Source: Rhabdophis nuchalis (taxonomy: Eukaryota; Chordata; Lepidosauria; Squamata; Natricidae). Taken from it: DNA of 64,000 bases. The DNA lies in contig CM077647.1 of assembly GCA_039707465.1 (NCBI GenBank), positions 118,236,610 through 118,300,609 on the forward strand, written 5' to 3'. This document shows positions 12,417 to 21,719 of the stretch, one piece after another. Within the stretch, counting starts at the first letter, position 1. Each line of letters starts with the position of its first letter. The position numbers were made by a program, and so were the translations under genes. The notes beneath the pieces are model-generated. The model was not told where the DNA came from. It ran no database searches and saw only the letters and a list, made by a program, of their open reading frames with translations.

Positions 12417-12947
12417 TAGGTAAGTTTTTTAAAATTTATTTTCAATACATTGTGAAAACTCAACTGTCAGTTGATCTTAATGTTATGAAATGAAAAGTAT
12501 GTCATTTGCAATTAACTTGGCATAAAATAATTTATTTGCATTTAATTGTAATGGTTCAAAGAATGTTCGGAAAAATGTTCGGCCCTCCACCATGTTCACT
12601 TCATCCAATCTGGCCCTCTTTGAAAAAAGTTTGGACACCACTGCTTTAAGGATATGTCCATGCACACATTCATGAATACCCTGAATTTTTACATGCCCTA
12701 ATCTTGTTTCTACATTTACAAGAGCTTAAAAGGCATACACAGTGTACATAATTCTGTCCGTACATAATATAAAAGTTACTGATAAGTAAATATTGCTTAC
12801 TTACAGTTAGTAAATTCTTTAGTCATGAGGAAAAAGTATGATGAAATGAAATTCTCATTAAAGTACAAAGTTCATGTTAGTTATGTGATATTGTCTGCTT
12901 TATAACACTTTCTAATTTTTCTGTCATCTTTGTCTTGCACCATTTAG

Positions 12948-13156
12948 GTTTGAAAAGGGACGGATCTACACATTTATTGGAGAAGTTGTTGTTTCTGTAA
13001 ACCCTTACAAGAATTTGAACATCTATGGCCGTGATACAGTTGAGCAATACAAAGGGCGTGAGTTGTATGAGAGGCCACCTCATCTCTTTGCCATCGCAGA
13101 TGCGGCATATAAAGCCATGAAGAGGCGATCAAAGGACACATGCATTGTAATATCAG
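12948..13156 (+). CDS. MYO1D: MYO1D exon 2 (residues ~33-101)
   Basis: It encodes the start of the motor head, beginning [20 protein letters not shown] and continuing through [20 protein letters not shown] to CIVISG. The acceptor follows CACCATTTAG and the donor is G|GTACCT. The exon starts with the third base of an Arg codon and ends with the first base of the Gly that opens the P-loop. This part forms the N-terminal motor subdomain and the strand leading into the ATP-binding loop. One difference from the human protein as I remember it is Asn for Leu after NPYK. Confidence 0.97.
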
Positions 13157-13319
13157 GTACCTGATACCTCCCATCCCGGTGATACTTTAAACAAAGCTGG
13201 AAGATTAAAACTAGGTTCTTATATTACGTTGCATTACAAACTGACCATTTTGTGGTTTTGTGTAAAGTGTGAGTCCAGCCTGGCTATAATTGAATAGGTT
13301 CTATGATTTAGTGAGTGAG

Positions 13320-13362
13320 TGATATTCATTCATTCATTCATTCATACATTTATACATTCATT
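13320..13362. repeat. (ATTC)n microsatellite
   Basis: Seven or more ATTC-type units with interruptions, in intron 2. Confidence 0.8.
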
Positions 13363-13819
13363 CGTGTTAAATGGCTACTCTTCTAGTAGATGTAACTCTG
13401 GGCAACTAAGACAATAAAAACAATTATTAGTGAAATAAAAAGCCAAGGGTGGTCATAGAAGATGAACCCAATAAGACAATACAAAAAGTGGGACCTACCT
13501 ATCCCTTTGTCCTGGAACACATAGAGTGCTTAATGGAAGGCCAGCAGAGTCAAGACCAACAACAAAAGCAGGTTTCAAAGGTCCCATAAGAGGGCACTCT
13601 TTAATTGAAGAGATCCAGAGCATGCTCCTTCTGTTAGATCTAGTTGGATGGATAGAAACAACCAGTGAGAAATGATCCCACAAAAAAGCCAGCCCTGTGA
13701 TGTGGAAGGCTTTAAAGGCGTAACAACCAGCATCTTGAATTCCACCTGGAAACACACTTGCAACCAGTACAGTTCCCGTAGCAGAAATGTAACATATATG
13801 TACAGCCCAACACTGGCCA

Positions 13820-14467
13820 TTGGGGGGAACAAGAGAGAGGGCGCGCAACTTGGGTGTCCTCCTGGATTCCCGGTTGTCCATGGAGGACCATGTGACGGTC
13901 GTGGCCAGGGGAGCGTTTTATCAGGTACACTTGATACGCCAGTTGCGCCCCTTACTGGACTGGGCGGCCCTTCGCACAATCAATCAAGCGCTCGTGACAT
14001 CCCGGCTGGACTACTGTAACGCTCTCTACATGGGGCTCCCCTTGAGGTGCACTCGAAGGTTACAGTTAGTCCAGAATGCGGCCGCGCGGGTGATTATGGG
14101 TGCCTCAAGGCAAGCCCACATAACACTTCTCCTGCGCGAGCTGCACTGGCTACTTGTGGCCTTTCGGGTGCGCTTCAAGGTGCTGACGACCATCTTTAAA
14201 TCGCTCCATGGCTCGGGGCCTAGCTACATACGAGACCACCTCCTGCCCCATACATCCCTTCGACCGATCCGCTCCCACAGAGAGGGCCTTCTCCGGGTAC
14301 CGTCGGCCAGGCAATGCCGGTTGGCGACGCCCAGGGGAAGGGCCTTCTCTGTGGCGGGCCCAGCCCTCTGGAACGACCTGTCCCCCGGTCTACGTACCAC
14401 CTCGGACCTCCACCTCTTCTGCCAGCGCCTCAAAACGTATTTATTCCAACAAGCCGGCCTAGCATAA
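13820..14467 (+). pseudogene. L2-like LINE ORF2, C-terminal fragment
   Basis: A 215-codon open frame free of stops, with motifs typical of the region after the reverse-transcriptase palm in L2/CR1/Rex-type LINEs: RNLGVLLDSRLSMEDHV, LVTSRLDYCNALY, LQLVQNAAARVI, ELHWLLVAFRVRFK, GRAFSVAGPALWNDL and FCQRLKTYLF. The catalytic RT core and endonuclease are missing because the copy is 5'-truncated, so it cannot act. The first ATG is not a real start; the frame simply begins near the truncation. The intact frame and high GC content, unlike the flanks, suggest a recent insertion. Confidence 0.85.
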
Positions 14468-14690
14468 CCCCCCGTTTCTGACTTTTATTTGTATAAATTT
14501 TAGTTTTATAAGGGTTTTAGCACAGGATATAATTTAATAGTTTTTAATAATGTATTTTTGTATTTATGTACGTTTTTTTAATATTGCCTGTGCGCCGCCC
14601 TGGGTCCTTTTTAGGAGAAGGTGCGGGGTATAAATTTGAAAAAAAATAAAAAATAAAAATAAAAAAAATAAGTATTGAGGTATATCCAGA
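13820..14690 (+). mobile_element. L2-like LINE, 5'-truncated 3' end with tail
   Basis: It contains the C-terminal part of a LINE ORF2 (separate entry), a short 3' UTR, and the tail TGCGCCGCCCTGGGTCCTTT...GGGGTATAAATTTG, followed by an imperfect A-rich/AAAT array to about 14,675. The tail style (a small conserved hairpin-like end plus a microsatellite) points to the L2/CR1 group. The 5' end is truncated, as is usual for target-primed reverse transcription. Confidence 0.8.
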
Positions 14691-15423
14691 ACTGCCAGTA
14701 TTTTCAAATTCTGGATCAGCTGCTGCTTCCAGATGATCCTCAACGGCCACTCCATGTATTGCACTAATACACTTGAGAGGTGACTAAGGCCTGTGTGTTG
14801 AACAGTGTCTCTTGATCCAAAGAAGGGATGCAACTGAGATTTTAAAAAAACAAAGTTGTGGAGAAGCCTTCCTCATTATAGCAGCCGCCTGTTCTTCAAA
14901 AAGAAATTGTGAGTCCATGAGGACCTTAAATTGCATGCTGGATCTATTTGAGTCCAAAGATCCTAAGATGGAAAAACCCTAGATTCAGTGGACCCTAAAA
15001 TCCATAGTCACTCAGTTTATGGAGTTAACCATAACTTCCCCTGGATGGGGAAGATCTATTCTTCCCCATCCAGAGGCTTACAACCTCCAGACACTGAGAA
15101 ATATTATATATCAGATATGATTTGTAGGTTTTTGTAAATATAACCTGTAAAATTTATTTGCCAGAGGCTCTCCTGTTCCACTTTATTATTATTTTTTATA
15201 TCTAGCACATGTTAGTCCAATACTGTGTACTTTTCTTTCCAACTTTTATAAAGAGTTTCAAGGTTTTGTCCAGTTTTCCTCTTGAACTAGAAACTGAGCA
15301 TGAAGACATAGAGCTTAATATTAATTACTCGAATGATAAAGAAGTTCAAGAAGCTCAAAGCGCACTTGTTCTCTTTAGCTAGCAAAATGTGTTTTGATGC
15401 CTGTCTTTCATATGTGCCCTCAG

Positions 15424-15517
15424 GGGAGAGCGGAGCAGGTAAAACAGAAGCAAGTAAATACATTATGCAGTACATAGCTGCCATTACCAATCCTAGTCAG
15501 AGGGCTGAAGTTGAAAG
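15424..15517 (+). CDS. MYO1D: MYO1D exon 3 (residues ~102-132), P-loop
   Basis: The first two bases complete the Gly begun in exon 2, giving the nucleotide-binding P-loop GESGAGKT at 15,424-15,446. [18 protein letters not shown] follows. The acceptor is CCCTCAG and the donor AAAG|GTAAGG. An intron placed inside the P-loop codon is normal for class I myosins. This exon supplies the Lys and Thr that contact ATP phosphates and Mg2+. Confidence 0.97.
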
Positions 15518-15632
15518 GTAAGGGCATTTGCTATGCAGGGGAAAATGTCTGATTTAATTGAATGCAAAATATAATTGCTCCATAGACAAAAGTAGAAATG
15601 AAGGTGCCACAATAGGGTGCAAACGTTTAGCT

Positions 15633-15739
15633 CAGGGGTGGGCAAACTTTGCAACTTTAAGTCTGAACTTTAAGCTGGCTGGAGAATTCTGGGAGCTGAA
15701 GTCCTTCAGACTTAAAGTTGCAAAGTTTGCCCGCCCCTA
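15633..15739. mobile_element. hAT-like MITE (107 bp) with exact 8-bp TSD
   Basis: Termini CAGGGGTGGGCAAACTTTGC and GCAAAGTTTGCCCGCCCCTA are long inverted repeats that nearly meet in the middle. They are flanked by GTTTAGCT at 15,625-15,632 and 15,740-15,747, an exact 8-bp target duplication. Confidence 0.9.
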
Positions 15740-16075
15740 GTTTAGCTTCTCAAGATCTCTAGTAAAAAAAAAAAAGACCCAAAAGAAAAAAAGAACACAG
15801 AATACATTGTATCAAATGTTCAAGGAACATTTTTGGGCTCTAATATTGAATAATGGTCTAAAACAGTGGTGGGCAAACTCATTAGTCAACAGAGCCAAAT
15901 ATCAATAATACCACGATTGAAATTTCTTTTGAGAGCCGGAAGGTGTGGCCTGTTTTGTGGGAGTGGCTCAGCAGTCATGTGACTGGGTGGGCGTGGCCAA
16001 CTTGGAAAATGTGAAACTCACTTAACAATGGTCTTGGTTAGCAACCAAACTTTTAGGCTCAATTGCGGTCATAAA

Positions 16076-16452
16076 TTCTTTCTTTCTTTCTCTTTCTTTC
16101 TCTCTTTCTCTCTTTCTCTCTTTCTCCATTTCTCTCTCTCTCTCTCTTCCTGTTTCTCTTTCTGTCTCTCTCTCTCTTTCTTTCCCTCTTTCTTTCTCTT
16201 TCTTTCTTTCCCTCTTTCTCTTTCTTTCCCTCTCTCTCCATTTCTCTCTCTTTCTTTCTCTCTCTCTTTCTTTCTCTCTCTCTCTCTTTCCCTCTTTCTC
16301 TCTCTTTCTCTCTCTTTCTCTTTCTTTCCCTCTTGCTCTTTCTCTCTCTTTCTCTTTCTCCATTTCTCTCTCTTTCTCTCTCTCTCTTTCTCTTTCTCCA
16401 TTTCTCTCTTTCTCCCTCTCTTTCTCTCTCTCTCTCTCTTTCTTTCCCTTTT

Positions 16453-16484
<32 letters not shown>

Positions 16485-16668
16485 TTTCTTTCCCTCTTTC
16501 ACTCTCCTTTCTTTCTTTCCCTCTTTCTCTCTCTTTCTCTTTCTCTCTTTCTGTCTCTCTCTTTCCCTCTTTCTCTCTCTTTCTTTCTCTCTCTTTCCTT
16601 CTTTCTCTCTCCTTCCCTCTTTCTCTCTCTTTCTTTCCCTTTTTTTCTCTTTCTTTCTCTCTCTATCT
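16076..16668. repeat. (TTTC/TC)n microsatellite, ~590 bp
   Basis: Pyrimidine-only array of TTTC, TCTC and CCTC units, with recurring 'ctccatttctctc' sub-units that are the reverse complement of the 'gagaaatggag' sub-units in the array at 12.06-12.42 kb. It is followed by (GT)n and GTCT units to 16,730. Confidence 0.92.
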
Positions 16669-17030
16669 GCTTCGTCTGCCCATCTCTGTCACTCTGTGTG
16701 TGTGTGTGTGTGTGTGTCTGTCTGTCTCGCATTCAAGCACTTAACCACTCATTCTGTGTCTCTATCTTTCTCTCCCTCCCTCCCTCTCTCTGTCTCTCTG
16801 TGTGTGTCTGTCACTCTCTGATTCCCCCCTCCCTCCTTGTCTCTCTCTGTGTCTGTGCCTCTCTCTGTCTGTCTGTCTGCCTCCGCGGAGCCTCCTCAGC
16901 CCAGCCCGCCGCGGTTACTCGCTCGCCTTAGCCGGGGCCGTCTGGCCGCCCGCCGCGTTTGCTGGCCGCTCAGGGTATTTCCAGGGCTCGGTGTGAGGTG
17001 GGGAAGGAACGGCGACCCTCTGGATGCCAG

Positions 17031-17427
17031 TTCCCTCCAATCGCCCTGGATGTAGCCTGGCTCGCCCGATAGCCCGCCCGTTCCGTATGTGGTGGGGAAG
17101 GCCTTCTCACCCCTGGAAGTAGCCCGAGCGAACAAGCGGCCGGGCGGCCGGGCGAGCCAGGTTACATCCAGGGGGATTGCAGGAAATTCCCTTCCCGTGC
17201 CCACGGAGACTCCGCAGCGAACGAGTGTAGCGGGAGAGAATTTCCTCCAATCGCCCTGGATGTAGCCTGGCTCGCCCGATAGCCCGCCCGTTCCGTATGT
17301 GGTGGGGAAGGCCTTCTCACCCCTGGAAGTAGCCCGAGTGAACGGGCGGCCGGGCGGCCGGGCGAGCCAGGCTACGTCCAGGGTGATTGCAGGAAATTCC
17401 CTCCCCCTGCTCGCGGAGACTCCGCAC
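17031..17427. repeat. 210-bp tandem duplication with internal palindromes
   Basis: Two units, 17,031-17,240 and 17,241-17,427, share TCCTCCAATCGCCCTGGATG and nearly all following bases. Each unit is itself palindromic: 'cgccctggatgtagcctggc...' (17,042 and 17,252) is answered by '...gccaggttacatccaggg' (17,150 and 17,360). It is GC-rich, with CGGGCGGCCGGGCG cores. Confidence 0.9.
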
Positions 17428-17626
17428 CCCCTGGAAGTAGACGAGTGGCGGCATGCCGGGCTGGGGAGGTTCCGCGGGGGAAGGGAATCGGTGGCCGGTA
17501 GGGAGGGTTTCTCCGGTGGGTCCCAGGAGTCCCACCATCGGCGCGGGTGGAGGAAGAGCCACACGTGAGGGGCCAAAGAGCCGCATGCGGCTCGCGAGCC
17601 GCGGTTTGCTGACCACTGGTCTAAAA

Positions 17627-18198
17627 CCTTTAACAGCAACTTCCTGTTGCATAAGAGGTGGCCAAGACAATGCCAACATCTCCAAAAAATAATTGCTCTT
17701 GTCTGGTTTATTATCTTCTGAGAATTTTAATGTGTCCGTTTTAAAGTGGATTGCATTTCAGGCAATCTGGATACAGCTGCTTTCGCTTTCTCCTTGCTAT
17801 TTCTGCTATTAGACAGGACCTTAATCTCAACAATATTATCTATGTATTTTGACAGGATGACCTATTCTCTGAAGCCTCTAAGGCCTTGAACATAACTTTG
17901 GAATTTATAGTTGCTTCACAGAGAGAGAAGGAGCTTTTAATATCTACAATGATGGGAGTGACTAGACCACTGTACTTCTGCTTTCCTAAACATAGGATGA
18001 AGTTTGCTATAGATGAAAATTGAGAATTAGGGATCTATTATTTGCTTGGGATGGCTTTCTGCTAACCACATTTTGAAAGACAGGCTCCTTTAGCCTATAG
18101 TAGAACAAAGATGGCCATTAGGTTTCTTACCTATAAAAACATTGTGTCTGACATAGGTTCCTTTACTATTAGTTTTTGGGCATGTGTGTTCTTTAAAG
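17627..18198. other. MYO1D intron 3, unannotated end
   Basis: Ordinary AT-rich intronic sequence leading to the exon 4 acceptor. Nothing else recognised. Confidence 0.6.
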
Positions 18199-18364
18199 GG
18201 TGAAGAACATGCTGCTGAAATCCAACTGTGTTCTGGAAGCTTTTGGCAATGCGAAAACTAACCGTAATGACAACTCCAGCCGCTTTGGAAAATATATGGA
18301 TATCAATTTTGATTTCAAAGGAGACCCCATAGGTGGACATATCAATAATTACTTGCTGGAAAAG
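18199..18364 (+). CDS. MYO1D: MYO1D exon 4 (residues ~134-188), switch I
   Basis: Encodes [20 protein letters not shown], then switch [10 protein letters not shown], then [10 protein letters not shown] and [11 protein letters not shown]. Switch I residues coordinate the gamma-phosphate and Mg2+ during ATP hydrolysis. The acceptor is TTTAAAG and the donor GAAAAG|GTAACT; the exon ends in phase 0. The sequence is essentially invariant relative to the mammalian protein I remember. Confidence 0.97.
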
Positions 18365-19357
18365 GTAACTAGGGTTTTCATGCTCCTCCACAGATAACTT
18401 TCAGAAATTAGTACCATTTAGTATATTATAAGCATCTGGATTCATAATAGAAAACTGAAGTGAGTTTTGGGGATAATGCTAAGTGTATGAGAAAGTTGGC
18501 TTTAACTTGCAAAACTTTCAGTAAATATAATTGGAACAGAGACCATAGTTTTAAATAGATGATCATGTGGTTGTAAGGAAATTTACTATTACATGTTTCG
18601 TGGCCTGATGGAAACCTCAGTTAAAAATGGAATAGATGATAGGGGCAGTTTTTAAGTGCTGTCTAGCTTTCTGTTTTGTGACTATATGCAGAATTATTTT
18701 TTTAAAGCAACAGCATTTGTTGACCTTAAACATCTATACAGAACATATACTGTATGTTTATCTTCCCTTTTCTCCTCCCCTCTCTCTGCTTTGATACTCT
18801 GTCAGAATGTTAATCTTGGAATAAGCACTGAAGGTTTGATGATTTAGGAGTTACTTTTCAGGTATTCCCCTCAACTCCCAAATTTAAACCATGCAACAAT
18901 TTCTGTTTCAAAATGTTACTGTTAATAATCAACTCCCTCTTTAGCTGTGTCTTTCCCTCTGATATTTGTCTGATTTACTGAATAAACGTCAATCTTTTGT
19001 AATAGAAAAATTTCTGGCTAAACAATTATTTAAAAGAAAGTTACTTACAACCCATCCTTGAAGTTACGATTGCAGCATGCCCACCCACCCACCCACCCAG
19101 TAATGGACCACATCTCTAGCATTTGACACTTGGTTTGCATTTGCATACTGCAGTCATGTGACCACATTTTGTTTTGGGGTGGGTTTTTTTACATTTTCCT
19201 GCAATAAATCTCTATTGAATAAATGGGCTCATATTTATAACAATCAAATGGTTCACTTAACAGATTAAGATTAATGAAACCTTAACCAGTAACATTATTG
19301 AAGTCCTGCTATTACTTGTTGATCTGATTAATCCCAGAAGGTATTCTACCTTTGGTC
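18365..19357. other. MYO1D intron 4, unannotated part
   Basis: AT-rich intron. A (CCCA)n run lies at 19,079-19,098. No exon or clear element recognised. Confidence 0.55.
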
Positions 19358-19523
19358 CAGAGGTGGGTTTCTGCCAGATTGGGCAAACTGTAATGGCGGC
19401 GGCGGGAGGTTCTATGCACTCACTTGGACGCTTCTGCACATGCGCAGAAGTGTTGCGCGAGCATGCAAGCAGGCATGCGCGCAGGAACAAACCGGTAGTA
19501 AAATAAATTGAAACCCACCACTG
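19358..19523. mobile_element. hAT-like MITE (166 bp) with near-exact TSD
   Basis: Termini CAGAGGTGGGTTTC and GAAACCCACCACTG are inverted repeats. The flanks CTTTGGTC (19,350-19,357) and CCTTGGTC (19,524-19,531) match at 7 of 8 positions. The centre is GC-rich ('ggcggcggcggg', 'gcacatgcgcagaag'). Confidence 0.85.
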
Positions 19524-19957
19524 CCTTGGTCGTACTGAAATTGTTTAAAAGACTAGTTGCCCTTTGGAGGGATTGCCATCAAAATGGCACTAAATTTGGT
19601 TTGTTGCAAATGGTTGTTATACCACTGTTGTACTGCAAGTCTCTCATTATTTGTTTAATTTATTTAAAGGACTTATATGGCTTCCCATCTCTCACATGAC
19701 TCTGGATGGCTAATAGCCATAGCACTTCAACACATAAATAAAATATCATCATCATCATCTATTATATTGTGTTACATTATAATAACACAAATTGTATAAC
19801 CCCATCACCCGTTAAGCCTTCCCAAGAGATTTATTATTTAAATAGGGTAAAATTAGGTTTAAAAGGAGCCTGTTTTCGATACTTCACTTAACTGTTTGCT
19901 TAATCAAAAAATAAATTAGCAAGCTTGTTTGGTAATGCACTTTCCCTGTTCTTCTAG

Positions 19958-20011
19958 TCCCGGGTGATTGTGCAGCAACTAGGAGAGAGAAACTTTCACT
20001 CCTTCTACCAG
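19958..20011 (+). CDS. MYO1D: MYO1D exon 5 (residues ~189-206)
   Basis: A 54-bp exon encoding SRVIVQQLGERNFHSFYQ, the HS-loop segment of the motor. Both ends are phase 0. The acceptor is TTCTTCTAG and the donor ACCAG|GTGAGT. Confidence 0.96.
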
Positions 20012-21417
20012 GTGAGTTGCAACTATGAAATTAGGCACTGTGTGGGGCTGACCACTTCTAAATTCAGAGGAATGCACCCTACTCTTATTTGTAATGTTCT
20101 TCATTGTTTTATCCTATCAGTTTGTTACATCATTCTTTCTCCCCTAGTTCATTCACAATGCAAACGACAAATCTTTGTATAGCCATTTTGCAGTAGAAGA
20201 TAATTTATTCCACTCTGAGGCTCAAAGATTTGGCTCTTCAGATGTCCTTTATCCAAATGTAATGTTACTTGGTGTTTTTATTTTCCTTGGAAGAGAAGAG
20301 CACACTGGTTCTAGCCTGCAGATGGAAATAATTTCCATATATACTTCATGGTTTTGCCTTCTGTGCCTGCTAGCAATTATGGTAACTGGATGCCTGTCTT
20401 GGATACCTCTGAAACAGCTAATAGTGCCTTAGGGTAGCCTTTTACAAAAGACAATGTCTGTTTCTTTTGGAAAGTGGGATTCTGTATTACTTTACTTTTA
20501 TGCCAGGCTACCATGTTGGTAAAGCATCACTGCTTATTGTTTTACTGGGGAAGTGTGAAGACTGTACCACTGAATTTATTTATTTGAGAAATGTATATGA
20601 TCACTTACATTAAATAAAACAACCTAGGTGGCTAGTAAGCCCACAAATAATAAAAACCCAAGATTAAAATTCCATGCCATTCAACATCTTTGTCAAAATA
20701 ATAATAATAATAAAGCTGGACTCCCTTCCCATTATGCGCCAGTGAAAAAAAGCCAAGTTTCAATGTCCTTTCAACATATCATATGTTGATCATATATGAT
20801 CATATCATATACTCAACACCCCCCCCCCAAACATGTCTTGGTTTAGATGAAACAATGAGCATGTTTAAATATTTTGGAATGCTAGACATTCTGACCCCCG
20901 CTCCAGGAGAAAGTTTCCTTATTTTGAAAAAACACGAGTTCTTGAATATGTAATAATTTAACAAAGCTCTATTAAAAGTTGCATCTCTTATAACAGGATG
21001 AAAAAAGAGAAAATGAGGAACAGAAGTCTTTAAATGAAGGCTGCCCCTTAGCTGAGATTCCAGAAGGAAGATCCTAAAGATAAATCAAGTATCAGTAGCA
21101 TTGCTGAGTGGTAATGAGTAGCACATAGTTGGGGCTGAATGCCACTCGAAGTGTATACTTTTTCCTCCTCAAAATAGCCTTATGTAAGAGAGAATGAAAC
21201 TTGTCAGGAGTGACTAGTAAAGAAGCAGCTGTTACAATGCTTGCCCTCTTCACTGTTGAATATTATATTTGTTCAATGTCCTTTATACCGCATGCTTGAG
21301 ACATGGACTAGCCTATCAAGACAGAGTGTTTTAGATGGCAATAATATTAATAATACATGGCACCAAAAAGGCAATTGATGTAGGGAGTCTTTGCTGCTCT
21401 CTGAGCTTGGTAGTTTC
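20012..21417. other. MYO1D intron 5, unannotated part
   Basis: AT-rich intron with a short (AAT)n near 20,697-20,712, a C10 run at 20,819-20,828, and the palindrome GATCATATATGATC near 20,790. A degenerate LINE-tail-like stretch may lie at 20,575-20,700. Nothing coding. Confidence 0.5.
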
Positions 21418-21515
21418 CTTGCAGATGTTTCAGTACCCAAACTAGGTAACATCATCACTGCTAGCAACTAGGATTCATGATGTTACTTAGTTTGAATAAT
21501 GAAACATCTGCAGGG
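21418..21515. repeat. Inverted repeat with GAAAC(A)TCT motif
   Basis: 'ccttgcagatgtttca...aactaggtaacatcatc' (21,418-21,456) is answered by 'gatgttacttagttt...tgaaacatctgcagg' (21,477-21,515). These arms of about 38 bp and a ~20-bp loop make a clear hairpin. The same arm occurs singly at 48,740-48,800. Confidence 0.75.
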
Positions 21516-21623
21516 GGGGAATCAAGCTTAGAAAACATCAAGAACTCTCATTTCAACTCTGAGCTACCAACACTCTCCTTTATCAACACAATTGGGTTAA
21601 GTAACTGATCTGTATCTTTTTAG

Positions 21624-21719
21624 CTTCTTCAAGGTGGCTCTGAGCAGCTTCTGCGATCTTTGTATCTACATAAAGATCTATCTGGATATAGCTATATTAG
21701 TGCTGGAACTCAACCAAAG
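21624..21719 (+). CDS. MYO1D: MYO1D exon 6 (residues ~207-238)
   Basis: Encodes LLQGGSEQLLRSLYLHKDLS then GYSYISAGTQPK. Phase 0 at both ends; acceptor TTTTTAG, donor AAAG|GTGAGG. This is the loop 1/upper-50K region and is the most diverged part of the motor in this window relative to mammals, as expected for a surface loop. Confidence 0.95.

Larger units (their letters stand above)
11142..12643. mobile_element. hAT-like non-autonomous element (1,502 bp) with exact 8-bp TSD
   Basis: Terminal sequences CAGGCATGTCCAAAGTC and GTTTGGACACCACTG form imperfect hAT-type inverted repeats. They are flanked by an exact 8-bp duplication, CTTTAAGG, at 11,134-11,141 and 12,644-12,651, the hallmark of hAT transposition. 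Inside, in order: a GC-rich block (to 11,750) with 94-bp inverted arms at 11,321-11,414 and 11,647-11,740; a purine-rich degenerate microsatellite of GAGA/GACA/GAAA units (11,760-12,415); and a unique AT-rich segment. There is no transposase. The long Ser/Leu or Arg/Glu/Lys open frames on both strands are translations of the microsatellite, not genes. Confidence 0.9.
13480..15050 (-). mobile_element. Unclassified older repeat split by an L2-like insertion
   Basis: Positions 13,480-13,815 contain 'ggctttaaaggcgtaacaaccagcatcttgaattccacctgg', and 14,695-15,050 contain 'ctggatcagctgctgcttccag' and 'aagggatgcaactgag'. I recall both as parts of one sauropsid repeat family of unknown class. The L2-like fragment lies between them, so it probably inserted into an older copy. 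Orientation and family are tentative. Confidence 0.4.
15864..17618. mobile_element. hAT-like non-autonomous element (1,755 bp) with exact 8-bp TSD
   Basis: Ends CAGTGGTGGGCAAACTC and GTTTGCTGACCACTG are hAT-type inverted termini. They are flanked by GTCTAAAA at 15,856-15,863 and 17,619-17,626. Inside are a fragment of the 'GTCCTCGACTTAC' MITE tail (16,018-16,077), a 600-bp (TTTC/TCTC)n array, a GTGT/GTCT stretch, and a GC-rich block with a 210-bp tandem duplication. The array and its flank match the first hAT-like element read in the opposite direction. No transposase is present; all open frames are repeat translations. Confidence 0.9.

Noticed and set aside
11948..12463. Long Ser/Leu/Phe and Arg/Glu/Lys open frames on both strands
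   Set aside because: They are translations of a GA/GAAA microsatellite; real coding is not expected to leave both strands open with mirror composition.
16022..16744. 238-codon Ser/Leu/Phe-rich frame and its antisense partners
   Set aside because: Pure (TTTC/TC)n array inside a hAT-like element.
16896..17639. 247-codon GC-rich minus-strand frame with a repeated peptide
   Set aside because: The repeated peptide is just the 210-bp tandem duplication of the hAT-like element read through; no known domain and no splice or start evidence.
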